From Lentisphaeria bacterium (GTDB lineage Bacteria; Verrucomicrobiota; Lentisphaeria; Victivallales; UBA1829), in assembly GCA_017456805.1 (NCBI GenBank), contig JAFTIQ010000026.1, forward strand, positions 1 to 27,423: a stretch of DNA of 27,423 bases, read 5' to 3'. Positions 14,545 to 22,010 of the stretch are shown here, one piece after another. A program made the position numbers and the translations under genes. The notes below the pieces were generated by a model. That model made no database searches. It saw only the letters and a program-made list of their open reading frames with translations, and was not told the DNA's origin. Every line of letters starts with the position of its first letter. Position 1 is the first letter of the stretch.

Positions 14545-17500
14545 ATGAATCAAACGATCACAAACGGAGGATCGGTAACAATGACTGTCCGGGAAACAGA
14601 AGCTTCATCCTATGAACCCGGGACCTGGCTGACAGATTTTGAGCAGGCTCTGAAATATGCAAAAGCAGAAAATAAGCAGATCTTCAAATTAGCATATTTT
14701 GACACCTGTCCTTATTATCAACACATGAAAAACGAATTGCTGAGCAATCCGGATTTCATGAATTATATCAAGGAAAATTATATTCTTCTGGAAGACAGTG
14801 ACGCCGCAGCTTCGCCGGTGGTGCTCATCTATGATACTGACGGGGAACTCATAACATCCCGCGCCGGTTATGAAAAAGGAGGTTCCATATCATATTGGAT
14901 AGATTGGGTCAAAATCTTCCCCGGAGAGGGAACCGGTGTCCTCATCGATTCTAAAGGAACCGCTTACGATTCCAAAACATCCCTTCTGAGCGGTGCAAGT
15001 ATCACAAAAGATGAAACAGTCTGGGTTACCAAAGATGGAATCACCAGCGATCTTGTGCTCTCTTCAGGAACCCTCGAGGTATTCTCCGGCGGAACAGCAA
15101 TCGCCACCACTGTCAGAAACATCGGCGAAATGCATTCCATCAACGGAACTGTCAAAGATACCGTTTTAAGTTCCGGCGGACATCTTTATGTGCATCACAG
15201 CGGCTTGGCGGAAGACAGTGTCATCAGTGCATTCGGCGGTTTATTCTTATGGAATGGCGGAACAGCTGACAGGACGATCATTCATAACAGCGGGATGCTG
15301 TTCATTGAGGAAAACGGAATCGCCAACTCCACGTTTCTGAACAATTTCGGTTATATGTATGTCTCTTCCGGAGGAACAGCCAATCATACCGATGTGAATG
15401 GCGGAAATTTGTTTCTTTCCCAAGGCGGAGTGATTGACAGTACGGTTGTAAGCAATGGCTATATATTTGCCAGTGCCCGTTCCGAAGCAAATGATACATT
15501 GCTTCAGGGCGGCTGGATGTTCACAAACGGGACAGCAAACAATACTGTTCTTGACGGCGGGGATGCGATCATCTCTGCCGGGGGAACCGCAAACGACTCG
15601 ATCGTGCAAAAAGGGACTCTCTATATTGAAACGGGTGCTTCTGCCAGCAACACGATCCTCCATTCCGGAGATTTATGGCTTTATGAATCTGCTGTCCATA
15701 AAGGGGCAATACAGACTCTCTCAGGCGGGATCGTTTCTGCCTTTTCCGGCTCCGTGATCGATTTCACCCTCTCCGGAAGATCTGCTCAGGATGAATATCT
15801 GATCAATGATCTTTCCTGCATTTCCGGAACTCCGGATTATACGGTCACGGTTGCTGGCACGCAAGAAAACGGAACTTACAACCTCGCTCAGAACGCAGAA
15901 AATTTTGAGGGTTCCATCACACTAAAAGTCAATCAGCAATCCGTCGGAACGCTTACCCTTGATGCAGGATCACTCTCCTATAATAACTCAATCTATGAAC
16001 TGCAGCTCAGTTCCGGCAACCTGACACTCAAAATCCAGCGTCCGACCGTCACCATTTACAGCGGCGGAAACGCTTTGAAACAGGGAGTCTTCTTCTCCGG
16101 AGAAATAATTTCTTCCGGTCACAACATGCATATTTCCAGCGGGGGAACAGCCGAAAATACGACTGTGGAAAATTACGGAACCGTTAATGTTTATCATGGC
16201 GGCACGATTTCCCGGACGACGCTCAACAATGGAAAGTTATATGTAAGCTCCGGCGGAAAAGCCGATACCATTACGGTAAACAAAAATGGTTTTGTCTCGA
16301 TTGCCTCTGCCGCTTCGGCTGCCGGCGCAACAGTCCACTCCGGCGGATCCATGCAGATCAAATCAGGGGGAACCGCAACGGAACTCTTAGAAAACGGCGG
16401 ATATGTCAACGTTCAGTCGGGAGCCAAAGTCACCTTTGCCTCCAACACCATCAGCGGATTGACACTTGCCTCCACTGTCATGACGGTTCATTCCAATACC
16501 TCAGCCGTTGATACAACGATCGGATCCAATGCAAATCTGATCATTTATTCCGGCGGAAGTGCGAACCGGACAAATATTGACGGCGGACACATTACCGTTT
16601 CTTCCGGAGGCAATGCTTCCGGGATCACTCTGAATAACGGATCCATGGCCGTTTCTTTCAATGGGAATGGTTCCGGAATCACTCTGAACAACGGATCTAT
16701 GGCCGTTTATTCCGGAGGCAATGCTTCTGAAATCACACTGAACAACGGATCTATGACCGTTTATTTCGGAGGCAATGCTTCTGAAATCAAAGAAAATGGC
16801 GGGGCCGTTTATGTTGAAAACGGAGCCAATGTCTCCTTTGCGGCAAATACAGTTTCCGGGCTTACGGTCACAGACCGGATGACGGTTCATTCCAACACCA
16901 CCGCGAACGGGATCACTCTGAACGGAAAGATGGATGTTTACTCCGGCGGGAAAGCAAGCAATACAACCGTCAATTCTGGCGCCTCACTTTCCTTGCTTGA
17001 AACCGGCGGAAAAGCCGTAAAGACTTATGTTTCCGGAAAATTGCAGGTTCAGGGGGAAGCAAATTATACCTCGGTCTACTCCGGCGGATCGGTTTATGTT
17101 GCCTCCGGCGGATCCATGTACGGCGTGAACCTGTATTCCTCCGGCCGGCTGGTGGTATATGACGGCGGAAAAGTCGATCAGCTGTTCTATAATGCAAAAG
17201 GAGCTGCATTCATTTCCAGCGGCGGAACGCTTACGAATACGACCGTGAATTCCAGCGGTACTCTGACCGTTTACGCGGGCGGTAATGTTACGAATGTTGA
17301 ACTCAAAAACGGCGGAACGCTCCAGTATTACGGCGGAACGTGCTATAATGTCAAAGTGCTCTATGGAGGTTCCGTAACCATCCAGAACGGCGCAGTCCTG
17401 AACAATCATATCGCTTCCGGCGGTAATATCACTGTCAACAAAGGCGGAATTGCAAGTTCCTGCATTACCAAAAGCGGCGGGGTTCTTCACGTTCGCGGAA

Positions 17501-18495
17501 GTGCAAATGATACCAGCCTGATGACAAATGGAAGCATGTATGTTTATAAAGACGGTATTGCTGCAAATACAGTGACAAGTTATGGTGCGAAACTTCTGGT
17601 TATGGGAGAGATCACCAACACCAATATGCAGCGGGGAACCGTCACTTCCGTTTACTCCGGCGGTGTCGCTGCTGTAAATAAAGTAGATTACGGTTCCTAC
17701 CTGATCCTTGCATCCAAAGGAAAAGCCTCCGATACGACTGTCAGTTCCGGCGGCGGCCTGACCGTTATGTCCGGAGCAATTGCGGAAGATAATGTCATTT
17801 ACGGTACTTTAAACTGTAATAACGGCGGAATTCTTTCCGGGGAAACCGTCATTCACGGCAGAGCAAATCTTGCCGGAAATGCTGTTGTTACCAATGGAAC
17901 TGCCCTCACATTTGATCTTTCTGACCGGGAGGTTTCCGCTATGGAAGAGTCCTACCGGGAAGCGATGCTCAACAGTTATTATGTTGCAAGAGAAGCCGAT
18001 ATGACCATTTCAACCTCTGCGGATCAGGAAAACGGTTCTTATATTCTCGCAAACTGGGCAGGCGCGGCAAATCAGAGAACCTTCACGCTCGAAGTGGATG
18101 GAACAGAAGCCGGCACATTTACCGTCAATGAAAGTTTGACTTATCATGGCAAGACGTATACCCTCTATTGCTTTGATGATGCAACCAACAGTAAAGCATT
18201 GACCTTGAAAATCTGCGATGCTGTTTCGACTGATGCCTCCGGCTGGAACGATCTCGGCTCAGGTGATTTCAACGGAGAAGGCATGGAAGAACAGCTTTAC
18301 TCTGACGGCACAAGCCTGTTCCTTCAGGGCGGATTTGAACTCGGCACGCTCTCCGGAACTGAGGAGTTTGCAGGCATTGCAGATTATAATCTTGACGGGA
18401 CAGATGATCTTCTTGTTCACAACACCGCAACAGATGAAATGACCGCATGGCTGATCAAGGATCGAACCCTCTGCGGAACATTGGCGATTGCCTGA
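14545..18495 (+). CDS. Giant AIDA-type beta-helical repeat protein with thioredoxin-like head and FG-GAP-like tail
   Basis: A 1316-residue protein. The ATG at 14545 is chosen for GAAGGGAG 7 nt upstream. Residues about 27-115 resemble a thioredoxin-fold DUF255-type domain (FEQALKYAKAENKQIF, then FDTCPYYQHM and a later SPVVLIYDTDGEL), but the active site is C55-P-Y-Y, lacking the second Cys. Residues about 140-402 and 498-1120 are imperfect 18-20 residue repeats of the SSGGxAxxTxVxxGGxLxV kind, which fold as a beta-helix in AIDA-I-type adhesins. Two non-repeat modules at about 403-497 and 1121-1225 look alike. The end (about 1230-1316, GDFNGEG then DYNLDGTDDLLV) is FG-GAP/calcium-loop-like. There is no Sec signal peptide and no autotransporter barrel, so the export route is unclear. 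Probable surface or secreted adhesin or structural protein. Confidence 0.82.
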   Translation: MNQTITNGGSVTMTVRETEASSYEPGTWLTDFEQALKYAKAENKQIFKLAYFDTCPYYQHMKNELLSNPDFMNYIKENYILLEDSDAAASPVVLIYDTDGELITSRAGYEKGGSISYWIDWVKIFPGEGTGVLIDSKGTAYDSKTSLLSGASITKDETVWVTKDGITSDLVLSSGTLEVFSGGTAIATTVRNIGEMHSINGTVKDTVLSSGGHLYVHHSGLAEDSVISAFGGLFLWNGGTADRTIIHNSGMLFIEENGIANSTFLNNFGYMYVSSGGTANHTDVNGGNLFLSQGGVIDSTVVSNGYIFASARSEANDTLLQGGWMFTNGTANNTVLDGGDAIISAGGTANDSIVQKGTLYIETGASASNTILHSGDLWLYESAVHKGAIQTLSGGIVSAFSGSVIDFTLSGRSAQDEYLINDLSCISGTPDYTVTVAGTQENGTYNLAQNAENFEGSITLKVNQQSVGTLTLDAGSLSYNNSIYELQLSSGNLTLKIQRPTVTIYSGGNALKQGVFFSGEIISSGHNMHISSGGTAENTTVENYGTVNVYHGGTISRTTLNNGKLYVSSGGKADTITVNKNGFVSIASAASAAGATVHSGGSMQIKSGGTATELLENGGYVNVQSGAKVTFASNTISGLTLASTVMTVHSNTSAVDTTIGSNANLIIYSGGSANRTNIDGGHITVSSGGNASGITLNNGSMAVSFNGNGSGITLNNGSMAVYSGGNASEITLNNGSMTVYFGGNASEIKENGGAVYVENGANVSFAANTVSGLTVTDRMTVHSNTTANGITLNGKMDVYSGGKASNTTVNSGASLSLLETGGKAVKTYVSGKLQVQGEANYTSVYSGGSVYVASGGSMYGVNLYSSGRLVVYDGGKVDQLFYNAKGAAFISSGGTLTNTTVNSSGTLTVYAGGNVTNVELKNGGTLQYYGGTCYNVKVLYGGSVTIQNGAVLNNHIASGGNITVNKGGIASSCITKSGGVLHVRGSANDTSLMTNGSMYVYKDGIAANTVTSYGAKLLVMGEITNTNMQRGTVTSVYSGGVAAVNKVDYGSYLILASKGKASDTTVSSGGGLTVMSGAIAEDNVIYGTLNCNNGGILSGETVIHGRANLAGNAVVTNGTALTFDLSDREVSAMEESYREAMLNSYYVAREADMTISTSADQENGSYILANWAGAANQRTFTLEVDGTEAGTFTVNESLTYHGKTYTLYCFDDATNSKALTLKICDAVSTDASGWNDLGSGDFNGEGMEEQLYSDGTSLFLQGGFELGTLSGTEEFAGIADYNLDGTDDLLVHNTATDEMTAWLIKDRTLCGTLAIA
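16621..16782 (+). repeat. Three tandem 54-bp (18-residue) repeats inside the beta-helix gene
   Basis: Units start at 16621, 16675 and 16729, each encoding a variant of ITLNNGSMAVYxGGNASx. DNA identity between units is visibly higher than between other coils of the protein, indicating recent in-frame duplication. Each unit corresponds to one turn of the predicted helix. Confidence 0.85.
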
Positions 18496-18509
18496 GCTGA
18501 AAATCAGGA

Positions 18510-18544
18510 AACGGGGAAAGGCTTTTTCACAGGTTTTCCCCGTT
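18510..18544 (+). terminator. Stem-loop after the repeat-protein gene
   Basis: AACGGGGAAA (18510-18519) is perfectly complementary to TTTCCCCGTT (18535-18544) around a 15-nt loop, starting 15 bp after the stop. It lacks an immediate U-run, so termination may rely on the second hairpin just downstream. Confidence 0.45.
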
Positions 18545-18556
18545 GAAGTACAGAAA

Positions 18557-18603
18557 AAGCGGATTTTTTCGGGAAAAAATGAAAAAAAATGAAAAATCCG
18601 CTT
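18557..18603. terminator. 12-bp inverted repeat with T/A-rich arms, probable terminator
   Basis: AAGCGGATTTTT (18557-18568) pairs perfectly with AAAAATCCGCTT (18592-18603). The loop holds a smaller competing hairpin (TTTTTT/AAAAAA around CGGG, 18564-18579). It lies between the repeat-protein gene and the tRNA promoter and probably insulates them. Confidence 0.45.
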
Positions 18604-18629
18604 GCAATTTCATTTATCTGTGATATATT
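18602..18629 (+). promoter_or_regulatory. Promoter of tRNA-Lys
   Basis: TTGCAA (18602-18607) and TATATT (18624-18629) are spaced by 16 bp. Transcription would begin near 18636, leaving a short 5' leader of about 19 nt before the mature tRNA. The -35 box touches the end of the preceding inverted repeat. Confidence 0.5.
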
Positions 18630-18654
18630 ACGAAATCTTCAATATGGAAGATGT

Positions 18655-18730
18655 GAGTCGTTAGCTCAGTCGGTAGAGCATCGCCCTTTTAAGGCGGGTG
18701 TCCAGGGTTCGAGTCCCTGACGACTCACCA
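18655..18730 (+). tRNA. tRNA-Lys (anticodon UUU), CCA encoded
   Basis: A full cloverleaf can be drawn. The acceptor stem GAGTCGT pairs with ACGACTC. The D arm is GCTCAGTCGGTAGAGC. The anticodon stem TCGCC/GGCGG encloses loop CTTTTAA with anticodon TTT at 18688-18690. The T arm is CAGGG TTCGAGT CCCTG. The discriminator base is A, and CCA (18728-18730) is encoded. Length is 76 nt. gmk follows 31 bp later. Confidence 0.97.
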
Positions 18731-18761
18731 TTTTTTTTACCTTTTTTCCGGAGTTGTACCT

Positions 18762-19394
18762 ATGAATATGGACAAAATCCCCGATAAATGCGGTGTTTTG
18801 ATCGTTCTTTCCGGACCAAGCGGAGCCGGAAAATCCTCCATTCTTTCCCAAGTCATGAAACAGCGTGAAAATCTTCGTTTTTCGATTTCCTGTACCACCA
18901 GATCCCCCAGACCCGGGGAAGAACATGGGAAAGCATATTATTTTCTGACCAAAGAAGATTTTGAATCCAGGATTACAGCCGGTGAATTTCTGGAACATGC
19001 ATGTGTCCACGGGAATTACTACGGGACCTTGAAATCAGAAGTCACGGACCGTTTGCTGAAAAATCAGGATGTTGTGCTTGATATTGATGTTCAGGGAGCA
19101 ATGATCCTGAAACAGCTTTGTGCAGAAGATCCCCTGCTCTCCCGATGCGCGGAATTCGTATTTGTCTCACCGCCGTCCACAGAAGTGCTGGAACAGCGGC
19201 TCCGCGGACGGGGCACAGAAACGGAAGAGGTCATCCTCCGCCGTCTTGCCAATGCAAAAGGGGAAATTGCAAAACTGGAAGAATATTCCTATCTGATCAT
19301 CAATGATCAGTTGGAAAATGCCGTTTCATCGTTTCTTGCGATGTATGATACGTTCAAGCTCTCCCTGAAACGTTGGAAAGGAGCCATTCAATGA
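18762..19394 (+). CDS. gmk: Guanylate kinase
   Basis: The 210-residue cytoplasmic enzyme converts GMP and ATP to GDP and ADP. The P-loop GPSGAGKS lies at residues 18-25. SISCTTRSPRPGE and the GKAYYFLTKEDF/FLEHACVHGNYYGT stretch form the GMP-binding part. VVLDIDVQGA and LRGRGTETEEVILRRLANA are the remaining family hallmarks, the latter the lid with its arginines. Length is normal. CGGAG lies 8 nt before the ATG; an in-frame ATG two codons later is less well placed. The stop overlaps the next start (ATGA at 19391-19394). In many bacteria gmk, rpoZ and coaBC are adjacent; here rpoZ is missing between them. Confidence 0.95.
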   Translation: MNMDKIPDKCGVLIVLSGPSGAGKSSILSQVMKQRENLRFSISCTTRSPRPGEEHGKAYYFLTKEDFESRITAGEFLEHACVHGNYYGTLKSEVTDRLLKNQDVVLDIDVQGAMILKQLCAEDPLLSRCAEFVFVSPPSTEVLEQRLRGRGTETEEVILRRLANAKGEIAKLEEYSYLIINDQLENAVSSFLAMYDTFKLSLKRWKGAIQ

Positions 19395-19930
19395 GTAAAA
19401 AATGCATTCTTTTAGGCGTAACAGGCGGGATTGCCGCATATAAAGCGGTCGATCTCTGCTCCAAACTCAGCACCCAGGGATATGATGTCTGTGTGATCAT
19501 GACGGAATCCGCGCGGAAACTTGTTTCGGAATGTCTGTTCCGGACTCTTTCCAAGAATCCGGTAGTCACGGATCTTTTTGAATCCCCGGATTGGCGGCCG
19601 AGTCATGTTGCGCTGGCTGACCGGGCAGATTTGATGGTCGTTGCTCCGGCAACAGCGAATTTCATCGGAAAACTGGCAAACGGGATCGCTGACGATGCAC
19701 TGAGCACAGCCGCATTGGCATTTCATAAAAAGGTTCTTATTGCGCCTGCAATGAATACTCACATGTGGCGTCATCCGGCAGTTCAGAAGAATTGTGAAAC
19801 ACTCCGGAGCTGGGATGTGGAATTCGTCGGACCTGCAAGCGGACATCTTGCCTGCGGCGATGTGGGAGAAGGCCGTATGGTGGAAGTTCCGGAAATTCTT
19901 GCGAAAATCAATGAATTGCTGAAGGATTGA
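19391..19930 (+). CDS. Phosphopantothenoylcysteine decarboxylase domain protein, stand-alone (CoaC-type flavoprotein)
   Basis: A 179-residue HFCD-family flavoprotein that decarboxylates 4'-phosphopantothenoylcysteine in coenzyme A synthesis. Visible are GVTGGIAAYKA (FMN binding), SHVALA with catalytic H72, APATANFIGKLANGIADDALST, PAMNTHMW with N122, and the lid SGHLACGDVGEGRM with C155. These match E. coli Dfp His75, Asn125 and Cys158. Most Gram-negative bacteria have a fused CoaBC protein of about 400 residues. Here the frame stops after the CoaC half and a terminator follows, so the CoaB synthetase must be encoded elsewhere or be absent. ATG 19391 is chosen over the upstream in-frame ATG because AAAGGAG lies 7 nt before it. 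It is translationally coupled to gmk. Confidence 0.88.
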   Translation: MSKKCILLGVTGGIAAYKAVDLCSKLSTQGYDVCVIMTESARKLVSECLFRTLSKNPVVTDLFESPDWRPSHVALADRADLMVVAPATANFIGKLANGIADDALSTAALAFHKKVLIAPAMNTHMWRHPAVQKNCETLRSWDVEFVGPASGHLACGDVGEGRMVEVPEILAKINELLKD

Positions 19931-19964
19931 AAAACTCCAGACGTTGAATTCAAGAATTCAGAGC

Positions 19965-20001
19965 AAAAAAAAACTGCTGTCTTTTCACAGCAGTTTTTTT
20001 T
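19965..20001. terminator. Bidirectional intrinsic terminator
   Basis: A-run, ACTGCTGT, a 6-nt loop (CTTTTC), ACAGCAGT, then eight Ts. Read from either strand it gives a GC-containing hairpin followed by a U-tract. It lies 34 bp past the decarboxylase stop and 15 bp past the cold-shock gene stop, serving both convergent units. Confidence 0.9.
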
Positions 20002-20016
20002 CGTGGGGATTTGAAA

Positions 20017-20232
20017 TTATTCCGCGACAGGAATAACATCATCAGCCTGAAGGCCTTTGTCGCCCTGAGAAACGACGAATTCAACGGTCTGACCTTCTTT
20101 CAATGTACGATAGCCATCAATTTTGACGGAGCTGTAATGCACAAAGATGTCACCGCCTGAGGCTCTTTCAATGAATCCATAGCCCTTGGCGTTGTTAAAC
20201 CATTTTACTTTGCCTTGTTCTTTTTCAGCCAT
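20017..20232 (-). CDS. Cold-shock domain protein (CspA family)
   Basis: A 71-residue single cold-shock domain that binds single-stranded RNA/DNA and acts as an RNA chaperone. GKVKWFNNAKGYGFIE contains RNP1 and DIFVHYSSV contains RNP2. The end is GLQADDVIPVAE, with the usual ...A.NV replaced by ADDV. The ATG at 20232 is preferred; a TTG two codons upstream would also be in frame. The ribosome site is a purine run (AGAGAGAG). A strong promoter lies about 190 nt upstream, leaving a long untranslated leader as in cspA-type genes. It converges on the decarboxylase gene across a shared terminator. Confidence 0.95.
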   Translation of the reverse strand: MAEKEQGKVKWFNNAKGYGFIERASGGDIFVHYSSVKIDGYRTLKEGQTVEFVVSQGDKGLQADDVIPVAE

Positions 20233-20423
20233 TTTCAACTCTCTCTCTTTAGATTTTTATTTCCTCTTCCGCAGAAATGAAACAATCAGGAGAGAACACA
20301 AGATAAAAGATAACAGAATTCAGGACGGTGAAATACCACATACATTCACTAAGATCATCGTCTTATTTTATTACTTACTTGTGTACAACCCCCTGCAAAA
20401 TCGCTGCGCAAGACGTTTCCACG
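20233..20423 (-). promoter_or_regulatory. Long 5' leader of the cold-shock gene
   Basis: The predicted transcript start (about 20423) and the ATG at 20232 leave some 190 nt without an open frame or neighbour. cspA-family messages are known to carry long leaders that change fold with temperature. No specific cold box was identified. The rest of the 20239-20544 gap holds the promoter and A/T-rich sequence only. Confidence 0.45.
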
Positions 20424-20429
20424 CCACAT

Positions 20430-20458
20430 ATTATGCAATACTTTTTTTATTTTGTAAA
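20430..20458 (-). promoter_or_regulatory. Promoter of the cold-shock gene
   Basis: On the minus strand TTTACA (20458-20453) is followed after exactly 17 bp by CATAAT (20435-20430), five of six matches in each box. Confidence 0.6.
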
Positions 20459-20544
20459 GGGGGTAAACTAAAAAAAAATGAAAAAATATATGTTTTTTTT
20501 TGATTTTTATGGGATTCTGTTCTTAAAATATGCATTTTTGATGC

Positions 20545-21354
20545 TTAATGCATGAAGAAACCGGCAAAAATGATCAATATGAAAAAGAGTTCATAAATCC
20601 AGACATCGGCGGCAAACAGCCGTTTTTTCCGGTAAAAGTAAAGGCAGCGGATCAGCATAAAAAGAAGGAACCAGAGTTTTATCTTCAGAAAAGCCTCTCC
20701 CAGCAGACAAAGACAATAAGTAAGATTTGCAATTACGAAGTTAAAGATTGTCAAGCCGATAATATCCTTCAGATCCATGGTCAGGCGCGGAATTTTTCTG
20801 AGTCTGAATTCCTTTCCCATTTCCTCGAAACGGGCTGCGGGAGCTGCACCGAACCGCTCCATGGAATGGATGATCTTCTTCAATGGTTTTTCCTGCATCC
20901 TGCCTGATTTGGAATAGAATTTATCTGCCAGGCAAATAACTTTTTCCTCGGGGGTTTCCGGCAGGAAATCCTGTTCCGGCAAGGGCAAATTTCCGCTCCG
21001 GATCTCCTCAGCCGTCAACCCGCTTCCGGTATGCCGTTCACAGATCCGGGCATAAACTTCCATATCGATCCCATGGATCTTCCCATAGTCCCGGAGCATT
21101 TCCGCGCCGATGATCCCATGTTTGAGATAATGTTCTGTTCCTTCGCAGAAAATATCTTTTGCATTGCATTTTCCGATTCCGATATCATGAAGCATTGCCC
21201 CATTGATCAGGATTTCCCGGTTCAAAGAAGATTTTTTGTTATAATATGCGATCTGCAATGCCTTGTCGCGAACCTGTTCACTGTGCAGGATCAAAACACG
21301 GCGCAGGGGAGTATCTTCAGGATAAAAATAAGTTATGATTTCCAGCGGGTCCAT
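20545..21354 (-). CDS. HD-domain phosphohydrolase with C-terminal membrane tail
   Basis: A 269-residue protein. Residues 1-185 form an HD domain of the small stand-alone hydrolase type (TIGR00295-like in character). Metal ligands are H24 (LHSEQV), H56-D57 (AMLHDIG), H75/H79 (EHYLKHG), H108 (CERHTG) and D144 (CLADKFYSKSG), so the active site looks complete; substrates are probably nucleotides or phosphate esters. From about 195 to 269 the protein changes to three hydrophobic helices (about 198-218, 224-240, 252-268) ending GFFMH, which I do not expect for this family. AAAGGA lies 7 nt before the ATG. It is divergent from the DUF1643 gene. Confidence 0.82.
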   Translation of the reverse strand: MDPLEIITYFYPEDTPLRRVLILHSEQVRDKALQIAYYNKKSSLNREILINGAMLHDIGIGKCNAKDIFCEGTEHYLKHGIIGAEMLRDYGKIHGIDMEVYARICERHTGSGLTAEEIRSGNLPLPEQDFLPETPEEKVICLADKFYSKSGRMQEKPLKKIIHSMERFGAAPAARFEEMGKEFRLRKIPRLTMDLKDIIGLTIFNFVIANLTYCLCLLGEAFLKIKLWFLLFMLIRCLYFYRKKRLFAADVWIYELFFILIIFAGFFMH

Positions 21355-21380
21355 GTTGTTGTCCTTTATATTATAGAGGT

Positions 21381-21409
21381 AATTTACACGTTCGACCTGA
21401 TTTTTGCAA
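21381..21409 (-). promoter_or_regulatory. Candidate promoter of the HD-domain gene
   Basis: Minus strand TTGCAA (21409-21404), 17 bp, TAAATT (21386-21381). The start near 21374 would leave a leader of about 20 nt containing AAAGGA. Confidence 0.35.
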
Positions 21410-21452
21410 GGGGATTGCCGGAAATAAAATTCCGGGAAAAGAAGAAATCTGC

Positions 21453-21480
21453 TTGAAAAAAAGAAATCTGAGAGTATTTT
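21453..21480 (+). promoter_or_regulatory. Candidate promoter of the DUF1643 gene
   Basis: TTGAAA (21453-21458), 16 bp, TATTTT (21475-21480). Transcription would begin near 21487, only just before an ATG at 21491, which supports the second ATG at 21506 as the real start. Confidence 0.4.
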
Positions 21481-21505
21481 ACCCTGAAATATGGAGGTTT
21501 GCAGA

Positions 21506-22000
21506 ATGAATGAAAGCGGTAATCCCTGTGTGTTTTCCCCATGCAGGAAATGGAGATATCTGTTAAAACATACCTGGCGGGATCTGCTGGATCCGGAAGA
21601 ACGGGCAATTGCATGGATCGCCTTGAACCCGTCAACGGCTGATGAAAATCAGCTTGATCCGACGCTGCGCCGGATCCGCGGGTATACCCGGGATATGGGC
21701 TGCAACACATTTTACATGCTGAATCTGTTTGCCTACCGGGCGACGGATCCGAAAGTGATGCGGGCGGCGGAAGATCCCATTGGCCCGGAGAATGATTACT
21801 GGATCAAAAAAATAGCCATGGAATCAGAGATGGTTGTCTGTGCCTGGGGATTGCACGGGAAATTTATGGATCGGCAGGATCATGTTCTTTCCTATCTCCG
21901 GGAATTGCCCTGTGATCTGCGGTACATGGAACTATCCAAAGATGGGATCCCGAAGCATCCGCTTTATTTGAAAAGTGAGCTCAGGCCGAAGAAGTTTTAA
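21506..22000 (+). CDS. DUF1643 family protein
   Basis: A 164-residue protein covering the DUF1643 domain. The signature is clear: CVFSPCRKWRYLLKHTW, then AWIALNPSTADENQLDPTLRRIRGY, then NLFAYRATDPKVMRAAEDPIG, and a Rossmann-like later part (VVCAWGLHGKF). The family is widespread, about 150-180 residues, and its molecular function is unknown to me. The start at 21506 is chosen because GGAGG stands 8 nt before it; the upstream ATG at 21491 would place that GGAGG inside the gene. It is transcribed alone and converges on the AraC-type gene, with 10 bp between the two stops and no visible terminator. Confidence 0.9.
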   Translation: MNESGNPCVFSPCRKWRYLLKHTWRDLLDPEERAIAWIALNPSTADENQLDPTLRRIRGYTRDMGCNTFYMLNLFAYRATDPKVMRAAEDPIGPENDYWIKKIAMESEMVVCAWGLHGKFMDRQDHVLSYLRELPCDLRYMELSKDGIPKHPLYLKSELRPKKF

Positions 22001-22010
22001 GGGAACAGGA

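Noticed and set aside
14545..18495. CRISPR-like or other DNA repeat array
   Set aside because: The repeated GGCGGA-type words encode Gly-Gly turns of an open beta-helix protein; there are no constant repeats with unique spacers.
20233..20238. TTG start for the cold-shock gene
   Set aside because: ATG at 20232 is two codons later, and the domain begins right after it as in other Csp proteins.
21370..21375. Perfect TATAAT on the minus strand ahead of the HD-domain gene
   Set aside because: It would place the transcript start inside the ribosome site, and no -35 box is at the right distance; the TTGCAA/TAAATT pair just upstream fits better.
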